53,630 bases of DNA, from the NCBI GenBank assembly GCA_017516965.1, contig JAFXAP010000011.1, forward strand, positions 125,219-178,848, read 5' to 3'. The notes below the pieces were generated by a model that saw only the letters and a list, made by a program, of their open reading frames with translations, searched no databases and was not told where the DNA came from. This DNA is from Clostridia bacterium (lineage in GTDB: Bacteria; Bacillota; Clostridia; Oscillospirales; Acutalibacteraceae). Every line of letters begins with the position of its first letter. Position 1 is the first letter of the stretch. This document shows positions 6,628-15,621 of this stretch, piece by piece. The position numbers and the translations under genes are program-made.

Positions 6628-8457
6628 ATGGCGATTGAAAAAAGAGAAAATATAAGAAATGTTGCTATAATTGCGCACGTTGACCACGGCAAAACGACAC
6701 TTGTTGATCAGTTGTTGCGTCAAAGTGGTACTTTTCGTGATAATGAGTCTGTTGATGAACGAGTTATGGACTCTAATGACCTTGAGCGTGAACGTGGCAT
6801 AACAATACTTTCAAAAAACACAAGTGTTATGTATAACGGGGTAAAGATTAATATTATCGATACCCCTGGACACGCCGACTTTGGTGGCGAGGTTGAGCGA
6901 ATTTTGCAGATGGTTGACGGTGTGCTACTGCTTGTTGATGCGTTTGAAGGTTGTATGCCGCAAACTCGTTTCGTGCTAAAAAAAGCGTTGGCGCTCGGTA
7001 AAAAAGCGGTGGTTGTTATAAATAAAATTGACAGACCAATGGCGCGACCGATAGAGGTAGTAGACGAGGTTTTAGATTTGTTTATAGAACTTGGCGCTGA
7101 TGAGGATCAAATTGAATTTCCGGTTGTTTTTGCTTCAGGTCGAGATGGTTATGCAACGTATGCACCCGATATCGCCGGTACAGATATGAAACCGCTCTTT
7201 GAAGAAATTGTTAAAGAAATTGAACCTCCAATTGGTGATACACAGGGACCGGTGCAAATTTTGTTTACCAATATTGAATATGACGATTATATTGGTCGCA
7301 TTGGCGTGGGACGTGTACTTCGCGGTACTGTGAAGGTAGGACAAACGGTTGCGCTTTGCCATAAAGACGGAACGCACTCAAATGTAAAAATTGCAAAACT
7401 ATTTATGTATCAAGGTCTTAAGCGCACCGAAGTTGAAACTGCTACCGTTGGTGATATTATTCAGGTTGCAGGTATAAGCCAACTTGAAATAGGGGAAAGC
7501 GCTTGTGATGTTGAGCATATTGAACCGTTACCTTTTGTAAAAATAGATGAACCTACACTTGCAATGAATTTTATTGTAAATAATTCACCTTTTGCAGGTA
7601 AAGATGGCAAATATGTTACATCTCGTAACCTTCGTGAGCGCCTTTTTAAAGAAGTGCTTACAAATGTTAGCCTTCGTGTTGAAGAAACCGATAGCGCCGA
7701 TACTTTTAAAGTGTCAGGACGCGGAGAGTTGCATCTTTCAATTCTTATTGAAACAATGCGACGTCAGGGATACGAATTTCAGGTGTCTCCGCCAAACGTA
7801 ATTTATAAACACGATGAAAACGGTAGGTTGCTTGAACCAATTGAACTACTTATGATTGAAGTGCCCGAACAATATGTTGGCGCGGTTATGGAACGACTTG
7901 GCACACGACATGCTGAACTTCAGAATATGGGTACACGTGAAGGCGGAATGTCACATCTTGAGTTTTTAATTCCTGCGCGAGGACTTTTAGGTTACCGTTC
8001 ACAATTCATGACCGATACAAATGGTAACGGTATTATGAATCATATATTCAACGGCTATGAAGAATATAAAGGTGATATCGACCAACGAAACACCGGCTCA
8101 ATAATCGTTCACGAAACGGGAGAGAGCACGGCGTATGGACTGTTTAACACTCAAAGCCGTGGTCGTTTGTTTATTGGGGCAGGTGTACCTGTATATGAAG
8201 GTATGGTAATTGGCGAGAGCCCCAAAAGCGAGGATATTGTGTGTAACGTTTGTAAGGCAAAGCATCTTACCAATACACGCGCTTCGGGTTCTGATGACGC
8301 GCTCAAACTTACACCTCCATCAATTATGAGCCTTGAACAATCACTCGATTTTATAAGAGATGATGAACTTGTTGAGGTTACCCCAAACAATATTCGTATT
8401 CGCAAAAAAATTCTAAATAAAGAATTACGTATGAAACATGAGGCTAAAAACCGATAA
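6628..8457 (+). CDS. typA: Ribosome-associated translational GTPase BipA/TypA
   Basis: A 609-residue GTPase of full family length. The P-loop AHVDHGKTT (16-24), ERERGIT in switch I, DTPGHADF and NKIDR form the G domain. They are followed by an EF-G-like barrel, two alpha/beta domains and the BipA-specific C-terminus, including GLLGYR. It binds the ribosome and supports 50S assembly and stress growth. It starts at an ATG behind AGGGGA, downstream of bglA, and its stop overlaps the next start (TAATG). Co-transcription with a glycosidase gene is unusual but the spacing supports it. Confidence 0.95.
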   Translation: MAIEKRENIRNVAIIAHVDHGKTTLVDQLLRQSGTFRDNESVDERVMDSNDLERERGITILSKNTSVMYNGVKINIIDTPGHADFGGEVERILQMVDGVLLLVDAFEGCMPQTRFVLKKALALGKKAVVVINKIDRPMARPIEVVDEVLDLFIELGADEDQIEFPVVFASGRDGYATYAPDIAGTDMKPLFEEIVKEIEPPIGDTQGPVQILFTNIEYDDYIGRIGVGRVLRGTVKVGQTVALCHKDGTHSNVKIAKLFMYQGLKRTEVETATVGDIIQVAGISQLEIGESACDVEHIEPLPFVKIDEPTLAMNFIVNNSPFAGKDGKYVTSRNLRERLFKEVLTNVSLRVEETDSADTFKVSGRGELHLSILIETMRRQGYEFQVSPPNVIYKHDENGRLLEPIELLMIEVPEQYVGAVMERLGTRHAELQNMGTREGGMSHLEFLIPARGLLGYRSQFMTDTNGNGIMNHIFNGYEEYKGDIDQRNTGSIIVHETGESTAYGLFNTQSRGRLFIGAGVPVYEGMVIGESPKSEDIVCNVCKAKHLTNTRASGSDDALKLTPPSIMSLEQSLDFIRDDELVEVTPNNIRIRKKILNKELRMKHEAKNR

Positions 8458-9356
8458 TGAACTACGTAATACTTGATATGGAATGGGACAGCGCTTATCA
8501 CAAACTGCATAAAAGATTTGTAAATCAAATTTTACAAATCGGCGCTGTTAAATTAGATGAAAATTTTAATATTATTGATATTTTTGATGTTACTGTTAAA
8601 TCCTCTATAAGCAAAAGAGTTTCCCGTCGTTTTAGTGAACTTACCGGTATTACAAAAGAGATGATGTTATGCGGTATTTCACTTGAGGACGCTGTAAAAC
8701 AATATAATAATTGGCTTGGGGATGATACTGTAACAATCACCTGGAGTAATTCAGATCTTTATACAATTGCAGAAAACGAAAAATATTTGCTTAAAAATAT
8801 TAAATTTAAAATTGATAAATATCTTGACCTGCAGGTGTTTATTCAAGGTGTATTGCGAATTTTGGGTCATGAATTAAAGTCTCAGATTTCATTAGGTTCG
8901 GCAGCGGAACTTTTGGGTATTACTACTGATAACTATGATTTGCATACAGCAAAGGACGATAGTTTGTTGTGTGCAGCGTTGCTTAAAAAACATTATAATG
9001 AGGCGACATTTGATAAACTAATTAAAGATACTAATGACCCCGAGTTTTACAAACAGCTTTATTTTAAACCGTATTACATATCTAGAATAAATGATGAACG
9101 CGTACAAAAAGAAACACACGTTTTTTATTGCGAAAAATGCGAAAGTAAATTAAGACGTTGTACCAAATGGAAATATCATAATAATTGGTTTAACGCAAAT
9201 TTTGTTTGTGCTGATTGTGGTAAAAAATATCTTTGTAGGGTAAGTTATAGACAAACATATGACAAACTTATAGTTAAACGTCGTATGTTAGAACCAAAAG
9301 TAAAGCAGAACAAGGAGAAAAATGATGTTGTGCAATCTGTGCCCACGACAGTGTAA
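8457..9356 (+). CDS. DEDDh 3'-5' exonuclease with C-terminal zinc ribbon
   Basis: A 299-residue protein. The N-terminal 175 residues form a DnaQ/RNase T-like exonuclease: Asp7 and Glu9 in DMEW, Asp100 in WSNSD, and His163-Asp168 in HTAKDD give the complete DEDDh set. The C-terminus has Cys225, Cys228, Cys251 and Cys254, a likely zinc ribbon or rubredoxin-like knuckle, with basic residues around it that could bind nucleic acid. It overlaps typA by one base and overlaps the following radical SAM gene by 35 bases, so the three are probably translationally coupled. It is not the polymerase III epsilon chain by context. RNA or DNA specificity is unknown; a link to ribosome metabolism is only suggested by typA. 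Confidence 0.78.
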   Translation: MNYVILDMEWDSAYHKLHKRFVNQILQIGAVKLDENFNIIDIFDVTVKSSISKRVSRRFSELTGITKEMMLCGISLEDAVKQYNNWLGDDTVTITWSNSDLYTIAENEKYLLKNIKFKIDKYLDLQVFIQGVLRILGHELKSQISLGSAAELLGITTDNYDLHTAKDDSLLCAALLKKHYNEATFDKLIKDTNDPEFYKQLYFKPYYISRINDERVQKETHVFYCEKCESKLRRCTKWKYHNNWFNANFVCADCGKKYLCRVSYRQTYDKLIVKRRMLEPKVKQNKEKNDVVQSVPTTV

Positions 9357-10200
9357 TGCATTGCGCAACGAGACTCAAAACATTGGCGGGGTTTGCTCAA
9401 TGCCTGAAAAGCCCGTGCTGGCGCGCGCCGCGTTGCACTTTGGCGAAGAACCGTCTATAAGTGGCAAAAATGGCTCAGGAACAGTTTTCTTTAGTGGATG
9501 TTCACTACACTGTGTTTTTTGTCAAAACAGTGTTATAAGCGAAAATAACAAAGGAAAAGCGGTTACTATAAATAAATTAGCTGATATTTTTAAAAGTCTT
9601 GAAGCTAAAGGCGCGCATAATATAAATCTTGTAACGCCGACGCATTATGTAGATGCCATAATCTGTGCGCTTAATATTTACAAACCCAAAATACCAATTG
9701 TTTATAATTCGAGCGGTTTTGAAAATGTTGAAACCCTAAAAAGATTAGAAAAATATGTCGATATTTTTTTAATGGATTTTAAGTATATTGATGAACAAAA
9801 AGCCAAACTATATTCTTTTGCTTTTGATTATCCAGAGATTTGTAAAAACGCTTTACTTGAATGCTATCGACAACAACCTAAATGCATTTTTGAAGGTGGA
9901 ATAATGCAAAAAGGCGTTATTGTAAGGCATCTTTTATTGCCGCAATCAACACGCGATGCAATTACAATTTTTGATTGGGTAAATAAAAATTTACCAAATG
10001 CATATTTTAGTCTTATGAGTCAATATTTGCCGCTTTATAAAGCAAAAAATATGCCGATAATAAATCGTAAAATCACTTCAAGAGAATATAATAAGGTTGT
10101 TGATTATATTTTAAGCAGTGGATTTGAAAATTGCTATATACAAAACATTAGCAGCGCAACAAAAGAATATATACCAGATTTTGATTTTACGGGAATATAA
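9322..10200 (+). CDS. Radical SAM protein, PflX-like (COG1313 type)
   Basis: A 292-residue protein with the radical SAM motif CSLHCVFC (Cys60, Cys64, Cys67). It has an N-terminal cysteine group CxxCxxxC (Cys4, Cys7, Cys11, then Cys25) as in the PflX/activating-enzyme-like family. A ribosome-binding site AAGGAG lies at about 9312 inside the preceding gene, so the start at 9322 overlaps it by 35 bases. The biochemical role of this family is not well defined. It resembles glycyl radical enzyme activases, but no glycyl radical enzyme is in the window. It is the last gene of the bglA-typA unit and ends at a strong terminator. Confidence 0.8.
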   Translation: MMLCNLCPRQCNALRNETQNIGGVCSMPEKPVLARAALHFGEEPSISGKNGSGTVFFSGCSLHCVFCQNSVISENNKGKAVTINKLADIFKSLEAKGAHNINLVTPTHYVDAIICALNIYKPKIPIVYNSSGFENVETLKRLEKYVDIFLMDFKYIDEQKAKLYSFAFDYPEICKNALLECYRQQPKCIFEGGIMQKGVIVRHLLLPQSTRDAITIFDWVNKNLPNAYFSLMSQYLPLYKAKNMPIINRKITSREYNKVVDYILSSGFENCYIQNISSATKEYIPDFDFTGI

Positions 10201-10201
10201 A

Positions 10202-10230
10202 AACACCGCAGATTTTACTGCGGTGTTTTA
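10202..10230. terminator. Terminator between convergent radical SAM and ABC exporter genes
   Basis: Stem AACACCGCAG/CTGCGGTGTT (10202-10211, 10218-10227) with a six-base loop and T-rich flank. Confidence 0.85.
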
Positions 10231-11865
10231 TTATTTCTCGGTAAAAGTACCATTTGAAAGACTAAGAATTTTATCACAAGCGTTAAGCGAAGTGTTTCGG
10301 TGAGTAATAAATAAAATTGTTTTATCAGTAAGTGTCTTTAAATTTTCGAGCAACTGAATTTCAGTTGACTCATCCAAAGCAGATGTTGCCTCATCAAGTA
10401 ATAAAATAGGAGCGTCTGATAATAGCGCGCGAGCAATTGCAATTCGCTGTACCTGACCTTCCGATAATCCTTGTCCACGCTCTGAAATTACTGTATTCAT
10501 TCCATCGGGTAGTGTATTTATGTAATCATAAATTACGGCAGTTTTTGCAGCTTCAATAATTTTTTTATCATTAATTGTATCATCGCAAAGAGTAATATTG
10601 TCTCGTATAGTGCCTGAAATAATCATATTACCTTGCGGAACATATGAAAACATATTGCGAGTGGTCTCGTTGATTGGTTTGTCGCCATCAAAACTTAGAT
10701 TTCCAAACGTAGCAGGGAACAAACCTAACAAAAGTTTGAACAATGTGCTCTTGCCACTGCCTGAACGCCCAACTATTGCAGTAAGCGAACCGCGTTCAAT
10801 AGAAAAATTATTATCGCGCAAGACTATTTCATTTTCATATGCAAATGAAAGGCTGTGCGCATTAATCGAATTAAAATTAACTACGGTATTGTCATTGTTT
10901 TGTAGTTCGTTCTCAAGATTTTCAAGTTCGATTAATCTTTCAGCAGATGCTATCATTGAATAATATTTTGGAATTACACCCGATATATTTCTTAGTGGCG
11001 CGCGTAATACTGAAATTAACTGTAAAAAGTAAATCAGTGTGCCAAAACTCATTGCGCCTTTGGCAATTTGTGAAGCGCCCCAAACCAGTACGCCATAATA
11101 GCCAAGACTAAAAAACAAGAATAAAAAAGCCGAGATTAAAACGGAGAAAACATTCTTTTTAATTCGTAGCTCGCGATTTGTTTTTAAAAAAGAATTAAGT
11201 TTAAGTAAAAAAGGTTTTTTGCCGTCAAAAGCCTTAATTACAACAATATTTGCAAAGCTTTCTTGCAAAAAAGAACGTGTTTCACCCTCGGTGTGTTGAA
11301 CTTGTTTGTGTAAGTTTTTATAACCTTTGCTAAGCAAACGTCCGCACAGCGGGAAAACAAAACCTATACCTATAACAGCAAAAGCAAAATAATAGTTCTG
11401 AATACACAACGCAATCATGCCTGCTATGATTTTAGTAAGCATTGATATCATTGATGGTATTAGCATTATGCTTCCATTTACAACGACATCTACATCAGAA
11501 GAAAATCTATTTAACAAATCGCCTGAGTGATATTCTGAAATATCTACATATTTTTTACGCATAGTTGTTGTAAACATATAGTTTTTTAGCGATTGATTCA
11601 TTTTTGTTGCGACAGATGTAGAAATTATTGAAACAACCGATTCAATTAATATATGTATGAAAATCAGTGCAAAAAGCAGTATACTGCCAATCATAAATGT
11701 GTGTTCAGCTTTATTTGTTGCGTTGTCAATAACCTCTTGTGATAGCTTTGCCAAAAAGATATAGGTAAGCGAAGCCAAAACATTCAAAATTGAAACAAAT
11801 ATAATTTGAGGTATATGAGGTTTTGTGTGTTTGTATATCCAGCTTGTTGTTTTATTTTCTTTCAT
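10231..11865 (-). CDS. ABC exporter, fused membrane and ATPase domains
   Basis: A 544-residue half-transporter of the MsbA/lipid-peptide exporter type. About six membrane segments occupy residues 15-300. The ATPase has Walker A GRSGSGKST near 363-371, a signature LSEGQ near 466 (Glu in place of the usual Gly) and Walker B ILLLDEATSALD near 480. There is no N-terminal C39 peptidase domain, so any peptide cargo would need another protease. Its start overlaps the stop of the PqqD-like gene, indicating translational coupling. That pairing suggests export of a ribosomally made modified peptide, but no precursor or modifying enzyme is seen beside it. Drug or lipid export remains possible. Confidence 0.8.
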   Translation of the reverse strand: MKENKTTSWIYKHTKPHIPQIIFVSILNVLASLTYIFLAKLSQEVIDNATNKAEHTFMIGSILLFALIFIHILIESVVSIISTSVATKMNQSLKNYMFTTTMRKKYVDISEYHSGDLLNRFSSDVDVVVNGSIMLIPSMISMLTKIIAGMIALCIQNYYFAFAVIGIGFVFPLCGRLLSKGYKNLHKQVQHTEGETRSFLQESFANIVVIKAFDGKKPFLLKLNSFLKTNRELRIKKNVFSVLISAFLFLFFSLGYYGVLVWGASQIAKGAMSFGTLIYFLQLISVLRAPLRNISGVIPKYYSMIASAERLIELENLENELQNNDNTVVNFNSINAHSLSFAYENEIVLRDNNFSIERGSLTAIVGRSGSGKSTLFKLLLGLFPATFGNLSFDGDKPINETTRNMFSYVPQGNMIISGTIRDNITLCDDTINDKKIIEAAKTAVIYDYINTLPDGMNTVISERGQGLSEGQVQRIAIARALLSDAPILLLDEATSALDESTEIQLLENLKTLTDKTILFITHRNTSLNACDKILSLSNGTFTEK

Positions 11866-12131
11866 TATTCTATAATACCATTTTCCTTTAAAGTTTTGAT
11901 AAATACATCGATATTGTTTAGAGCAAGTACGGTTGAAATATCAAAATTTTCAAGCAAACCATTAAGCAATTGTTCTTTATTTGCGGTGCCGCCTTGCAGC
12001 ATTTTCCAAAGATATTCAGATGTTTCTGTCAAGAGAATAGTGCTGTTAAATGATGGATTAGCGCTTTTGTCACAAATAATGTACGTTTGACCGTTTTCAC
12101 TTTTTAATTTAAAACCCGGTTTGATTTTCAT
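11865..12131 (-). CDS. PqqD-family protein (RiPP recognition element-like)
   Basis: An 88-residue protein. I choose the ATG at 12131 because AAGGTG lies five bases before it; an in-frame ATG at 12149 has no such site. The pattern fits the PqqD family: a basic KPGFKLK start, two beta strands, NSTILLTETSEYLWKML, then a helix pair ending DVFIKTLKENGIIE-like. PqqD domains bind the leader of peptide substrates and present them to modifying enzymes. Here the partner is an ABC exporter rather than a radical SAM enzyme. The nearest radical SAM gene, at 9322, is convergent and not an obvious partner. Family confidence is moderate to good; function is unknown. Confidence 0.72.
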   Translation of the reverse strand: MKIKPGFKLKSENGQTYIICDKSANPSFNSTILLTETSEYLWKMLQGGTANKEQLLNGLLENFDISTVLALNNIDVFIKTLKENGIIE

Positions 12132-12169
12132 TTTTTCACCTTGATTCATATATATTTGATAAACTATAC

Positions 12170-12198
12170 TTGCTTTTTTTATAATTATATACTAAAAT
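12170..12198 (+). promoter_or_regulatory. Promoter of the 12235 gene
   Basis: TTGCTT at 12170-12175, 17-base spacer, TAAAAT at 12193-12198. It physically overlaps the opposite pqqD promoter, so the two could interfere. Confidence 0.6.
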
Positions 12199-12212
12199 AA
12201 TTTATATTGCAA
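12184..12212 (-). promoter_or_regulatory. Promoter of the pqqD-ABC exporter pair
   Basis: Minus strand TTGCAA at 12212-12207, 17-base spacer, TATAAT at 12189-12184. It overlaps the divergent promoter of the 12235 gene. Confidence 0.7.
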
Positions 12213-12234
12213 GTGAGTTTATGGAGGTAATATT

Positions 12235-12732
12235 ATGGACACATTTGTTGAACAAATTATATCGATTAAAAAAACAACTAAAACATGGGCAGCATACGCT
12301 TTAATTGCTTTGCTGACAATATTACTTATGACTGCCGCTATGATTTTTTTAGGCAAACTTTTTATTGTGGTTGATGCGCTCATAATATATGGCGCTTTTA
12401 AATTATATTCCTTGTTTAATATCGAATATGAATATATTATTACCAATTCCACAATGGATATAGATAAAATTATTGCTAAAAGCTCACGCAAACGTGTAGT
12501 AAGTTTTGATTTAACAGCGGTACAGCGTATTGACAAGTTCACAGGAACCATTCCTGCTAATATTGCAAAAAATTGTTTTTTTGCCTGCAATAAGACCGAT
12601 GAAAACGCATATATAATGTACTATCAACAGGAAGGCAAACCGCAAAAAGCCTTTGTTTTTGCACCAAACGAAAAAATGATTGATGGTATGAAGAAATTTT
12701 TACCAAAACATATTTGCGAAAACTTAAAATAA
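12235..12732 (+). CDS. Small membrane protein with two N-terminal membrane segments, function unknown
   Basis: A 165-residue protein starting at an ATG eight bases after GGAGG. Residues 18-58 form one long or two adjacent hydrophobic segments. The remainder is soluble and beta-rich: YEYIITNSTMDIDKI, then SRKRVVSFDLTAVQRID, resembling bacterial PH-like domains that follow a membrane hairpin. From memory it resembles a clostridial DUF family (possibly DUF6106), but I cannot confirm that. It precedes the NAD(P)HX repair gene by 15 bases and is probably co-transcribed. Its role is not known. Confidence 0.7.
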   Translation: MDTFVEQIISIKKTTKTWAAYALIALLTILLMTAAMIFLGKLFIVVDALIIYGAFKLYSLFNIEYEYIITNSTMDIDKIIAKSSRKRVVSFDLTAVQRIDKFTGTIPANIAKNCFFACNKTDENAYIMYYQQEGKPQKAFVFAPNEKMIDGMKKFLPKHICENLK

Positions 12733-12747
12733 ATTCGGGTGATTTAT

Positions 12748-14208
12748 ATGAAGGTACTTACAGCCAAGCAAATTAAAAATGCCGAATATAATGCCGTTAG
12801 TCGCGGCATTTTTTCTTATACGCAATTAATGAAAAATGCGGGTTGCGCCGCTGCAAAGGAAATTATTAACAGATATAACGTTATTGGCAAAAAAATATGC
12901 ATTGTTTGCGGTAGCGGCAACAACGGTGGCGACGGCCTTGTTATAGCTGATGTGTTAAATAAAAATGGCGCTGATGTTTATTTATTCACACCCATAGGAT
13001 TTCCAAGCACAGATACTGCTAAATATTTTGAAAGTGATGTAAAAAATATCAAAACAATTACTGATTTTGTTGGAGATTTTGATATTGTTATCGATGCTTT
13101 ATTTGGCATAGGTCTTAACAGATTTTTATCAGAAAAATTAAATGATTTGATAGATAAGATTAACAGTTACAACTGTATAAAAATTGCTGTTGATGTACCA
13201 AGCGGTGTTTTTTGTGATGGCGGTGAAGTTATCAATGCGTTTCGCGCTGACTTAACACTAACTTTTTCAGCATATAAATTATGTCAATTACTTCCACAAA
13301 CAAGTGAATTTTGTGGTGAAACGGTTGTAATTGATATTGGATTACCAATTGAAGAATACGCGCATCTTACAATTGATAAACCAAAAAAAGTATTAAGAAA
13401 AAAGAATTCACATAAAGGTACTTTTGGCACGGCATTATTGTTTTGTGGCAGTTACGGTATGTGTGGGGCAGAAATTTTAGCCGCGCGTGCGGCACTCCGT
13501 TCAGGAGTTGGTATTGTTAAAGCGCTTGTATGCGATAAAAATTATTCTGCTTTTACCTCAGCTGTTCCCGAGGCGGTAACCATTCCGGTGGAAACATCAC
13601 TAAATGGTGCGCCTGAAGTTTATGACCATGTAATTTTATCTGCGCTTTCCAACAGTAGCGCACTGCTTATAGGTTGCGGTTTAGGTCAAACCGAACAAGC
13701 AAAACAACTAATATTCAGAACACTTGAAAAAACACAAATTCCAACCGTTATTGATGCTGATGGTATAAATGCTATACAGGGGAATATAAATATTATTAGA
13801 AAAATTAACGCCCCCTTAATACTTACGCCGCATCCTGCCGAAATGGCAAGAATTTGTAATGTTACTACCGAAACAATAGAGCAAAACCGTGTAAAATATG
13901 CAAAAAAATTTGCAGTTGAGAACAATGTTTATCTTGTGCTTAAAGGTACAAATACAATTGTTGCAACACCAAACGGCAGAATTTTTTTCAACACAACAGG
14001 TAACGATGGTCTAGCCACAGGAGGCAGCGGCGACGTACTGTCGGGTATGATTGTGTCAAGACTGGCACAAGGATACGATTCGCTTACAGCGATACTTAAT
14101 TCGGTTTGGTTGCACGGCGCTGTTGCTGACGAATTAAGTAAAACTATATCAACACGCGCAATACTGCCAAGTGATATTATCGAGGGGCTTAAAACAATTT
14201 CAGATTAG
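12748..14208 (+). CDS. nnrD: Bifunctional NAD(P)H-hydrate epimerase / ADP-dependent dehydratase
   Basis: A 486-residue fused metabolite-repair enzyme that epimerises and dehydrates damaged NADHX and NADPHX. The N-terminal YjeF epimerase domain (1 to about 205) has GSGNNGGDG near 55-63. The C-terminal ribokinase-like dehydratase domain (about 220-486) ends with the catalytic NDGLATGGSGDVLSG motif near 422-435. The ATG at 12748 is chosen over an in-frame GTG nine bases upstream, which lies within the GGGTGAT ribosome-binding site. The downstream lipoprotein starts ten bases after its stop, so an operon from 12235 to 15584 is likely. Confidence 0.93.
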   Translation: MKVLTAKQIKNAEYNAVSRGIFSYTQLMKNAGCAAAKEIINRYNVIGKKICIVCGSGNNGGDGLVIADVLNKNGADVYLFTPIGFPSTDTAKYFESDVKNIKTITDFVGDFDIVIDALFGIGLNRFLSEKLNDLIDKINSYNCIKIAVDVPSGVFCDGGEVINAFRADLTLTFSAYKLCQLLPQTSEFCGETVVIDIGLPIEEYAHLTIDKPKKVLRKKNSHKGTFGTALLFCGSYGMCGAEILAARAALRSGVGIVKALVCDKNYSAFTSAVPEAVTIPVETSLNGAPEVYDHVILSALSNSSALLIGCGLGQTEQAKQLIFRTLEKTQIPTVIDADGINAIQGNINIIRKINAPLILTPHPAEMARICNVTTETIEQNRVKYAKKFAVENNVYLVLKGTNTIVATPNGRIFFNTTGNDGLATGGSGDVLSGMIVSRLAQGYDSLTAILNSVWLHGAVADELSKTISTRAILPSDIIEGLKTISD

Positions 14209-14217
14209 GTGATTTTT

Positions 14218-14703
14218 TTGAAAAAGTTTTTAATCCTTCCTCTATTATTTTGTATTATTTGCGGTTGTTCTCAAAAAAGACAGGTCAAGCCAATACTTAA
14301 TAATATCGCTTTTACAGCTTTGGTTGATTATAATAGCGATAAGTATAACGTTGATGCAACCATCACAGATGGCGCTCTAAATTTGAGTGTAAACGAACCT
14401 GAAAAAATTAATGGGTTTGTATTACAAATTGATAAAAACGATGTTAAAGCAGAATATAAGGGCATTTCATATGACTCTGATATTAATTCATTACCACAAG
14501 CCGCTATTGCAAGACTCTTGTTTAATATTGTTGATGATATATCAGATAAAAATTTAGTTTGTAGTAATGAAAACTGTGAAATAATCGGCGAAGTAGATGA
14601 TATTCAATATAATTTTATTTTTTCACCTGCCGGACTTCCGTTATCACTGAATATAGAAGATATAAATTTAAAAATTGAATTTAGTAATGTAACGTTAAAA
14701 TAG
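14218..14703 (+). CDS. Small lipoprotein, function unknown
   Basis: About 161 residues from a TTG at 14218, preceded by TAGGTGAT which overlaps the stop of the upstream gene. The N-terminus MKKFLILPLLFCIICGC is a lipoprotein signal with the modifiable cysteine at residue 17. The rest is a beta-rich extracytoplasmic domain without cysteines in a recognisable pattern, apart from a pair in VCSNENCEI that could form a disulfide. I do not recognise the family. The position between nnrD and an acyltransferase-like gene gives no functional hint. Confidence 0.72.
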   Translation: MKKFLILPLLFCIICGCSQKRQVKPILNNIAFTALVDYNSDKYNVDATITDGALNLSVNEPEKINGFVLQIDKNDVKAEYKGISYDSDINSLPQAAIARLLFNIVDDISDKNLVCSNENCEIIGEVDDIQYNFIFSPAGLPLSLNIEDINLKIEFSNVTLK

Positions 14704-14714
14704 GGGACTTAACA

Positions 14715-15584
14715 ATGCTTAAAGAAAATTTTAAAAAAATGATGCAAAAATTAAATTTCCCATTAGAAGCTCAAAATGAATTATTGTCAGCATTTGATAC
14801 AGTTTCTTCATCTGAATTTTTTGATATTATTAATCGGTATAATAGTGGTGAAAATGATTTCGATGAAATGCTTAATAATACAAAACTTTTCGCTGAAGAA
14901 AGGGGAGTTTCACCCTATAAGGCGTATATGGTTTTATTGCTGTGTTTGTTACCAATGCTTTTGGATAAATATATAAAAAATGGATTTTGCGATGAATTTT
15001 TTTATAATACAATGCAAGATTTGCGATATAAATTGCAAGAATGTTATTTAATTCACGGCGTATATGGAACTTTTGTGCCTAAGTGGTATAAAGGATTTTT
15101 TGAAATGCGAATATTTGCTCTTGGCAGACTACAGTTTGAAAAAAACACTACCTGGTTTGATTGTGATGTAAATGGTCTACATATACCAAAAGGTACAAAT
15201 GTTTTAAGCGTTCATATACCTCGTACCGAAACACCGCTTTTGCATGAACAAGTATTAGATTCATATCGACAGGCAGTAAATTTTTTTAAAGACTATTTTA
15301 AAAACAGATGCATTTTTATTTGTAACAGTTGGTTACTATATCCTTGGAACAGGTCAATTTTGAAAGATGAATCTAATCTTGCGCAGTTTTATGATGATTT
15401 TACCGTTGTTATGTCGGGAGAATATCAGAATTATAGCGAATGTTGGCGCCTTTTTGATTGTCTTTATGATGGTAATCCCGACAATTTACCTGCTAATACT
15501 TCGCTTAGAAGATCATATATTGAACGTATAAAAAGCGGTAAACCCATTGGTCATGGTACGGGAGTTATTGTTTTTGATGAATAA
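14715..15584 (+). CDS. Acyltransferase-like protein (NAT_N/GNAT_C type), cytosolic
   Basis: A 289-residue protein without signal peptide, following AGGGGA. The second half carries HIPRTETPLLHEQVLDSY, CNSWLLYPW and a SNLAQFYDDF-like stretch. From memory these match the two-domain acyltransferase-like proteins common in clostridia (N-acyltransferase N domain plus GNAT C domain). The N-terminal half is helical. The substrate is unknown and catalytic residues cannot be assigned. It closes the 12235-15584 unit before a terminator. The family assignment is from residue patterns only. Confidence 0.6.
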   Translation: MLKENFKKMMQKLNFPLEAQNELLSAFDTVSSSEFFDIINRYNSGENDFDEMLNNTKLFAEERGVSPYKAYMVLLLCLLPMLLDKYIKNGFCDEFFYNTMQDLRYKLQECYLIHGVYGTFVPKWYKGFFEMRIFALGRLQFEKNTTWFDCDVNGLHIPKGTNVLSVHIPRTETPLLHEQVLDSYRQAVNFFKDYFKNRCIFICNSWLLYPWNRSILKDESNLAQFYDDFTVVMSGEYQNYSECWRLFDCLYDGNPDNLPANTSLRRSYIERIKSGKPIGHGTGVIVFDE

Positions 15585-15589
15585 ATTAA

Positions 15590-15621
15590 ATCTCGGTAGA
15601 AAAAACTACCGAGATTTTTTA
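15590..15621. terminator. Bidirectional terminator between acyltransferase-like gene and ABC importer operon
   Basis: Stem ATCTCGGTAG/CTACCGAGAT (15590-15599, 15606-15615), A-rich loop, T6 on the right and A/T-rich flank on the left. Confidence 0.88.

Noticed and set aside
9322-12131. Radical SAM gene as the maturase of the PqqD module
   Set aside because: It is convergent, separated by a terminator, co-transcribed with typA, and matches the PflX family rather than SPASM peptide maturases.
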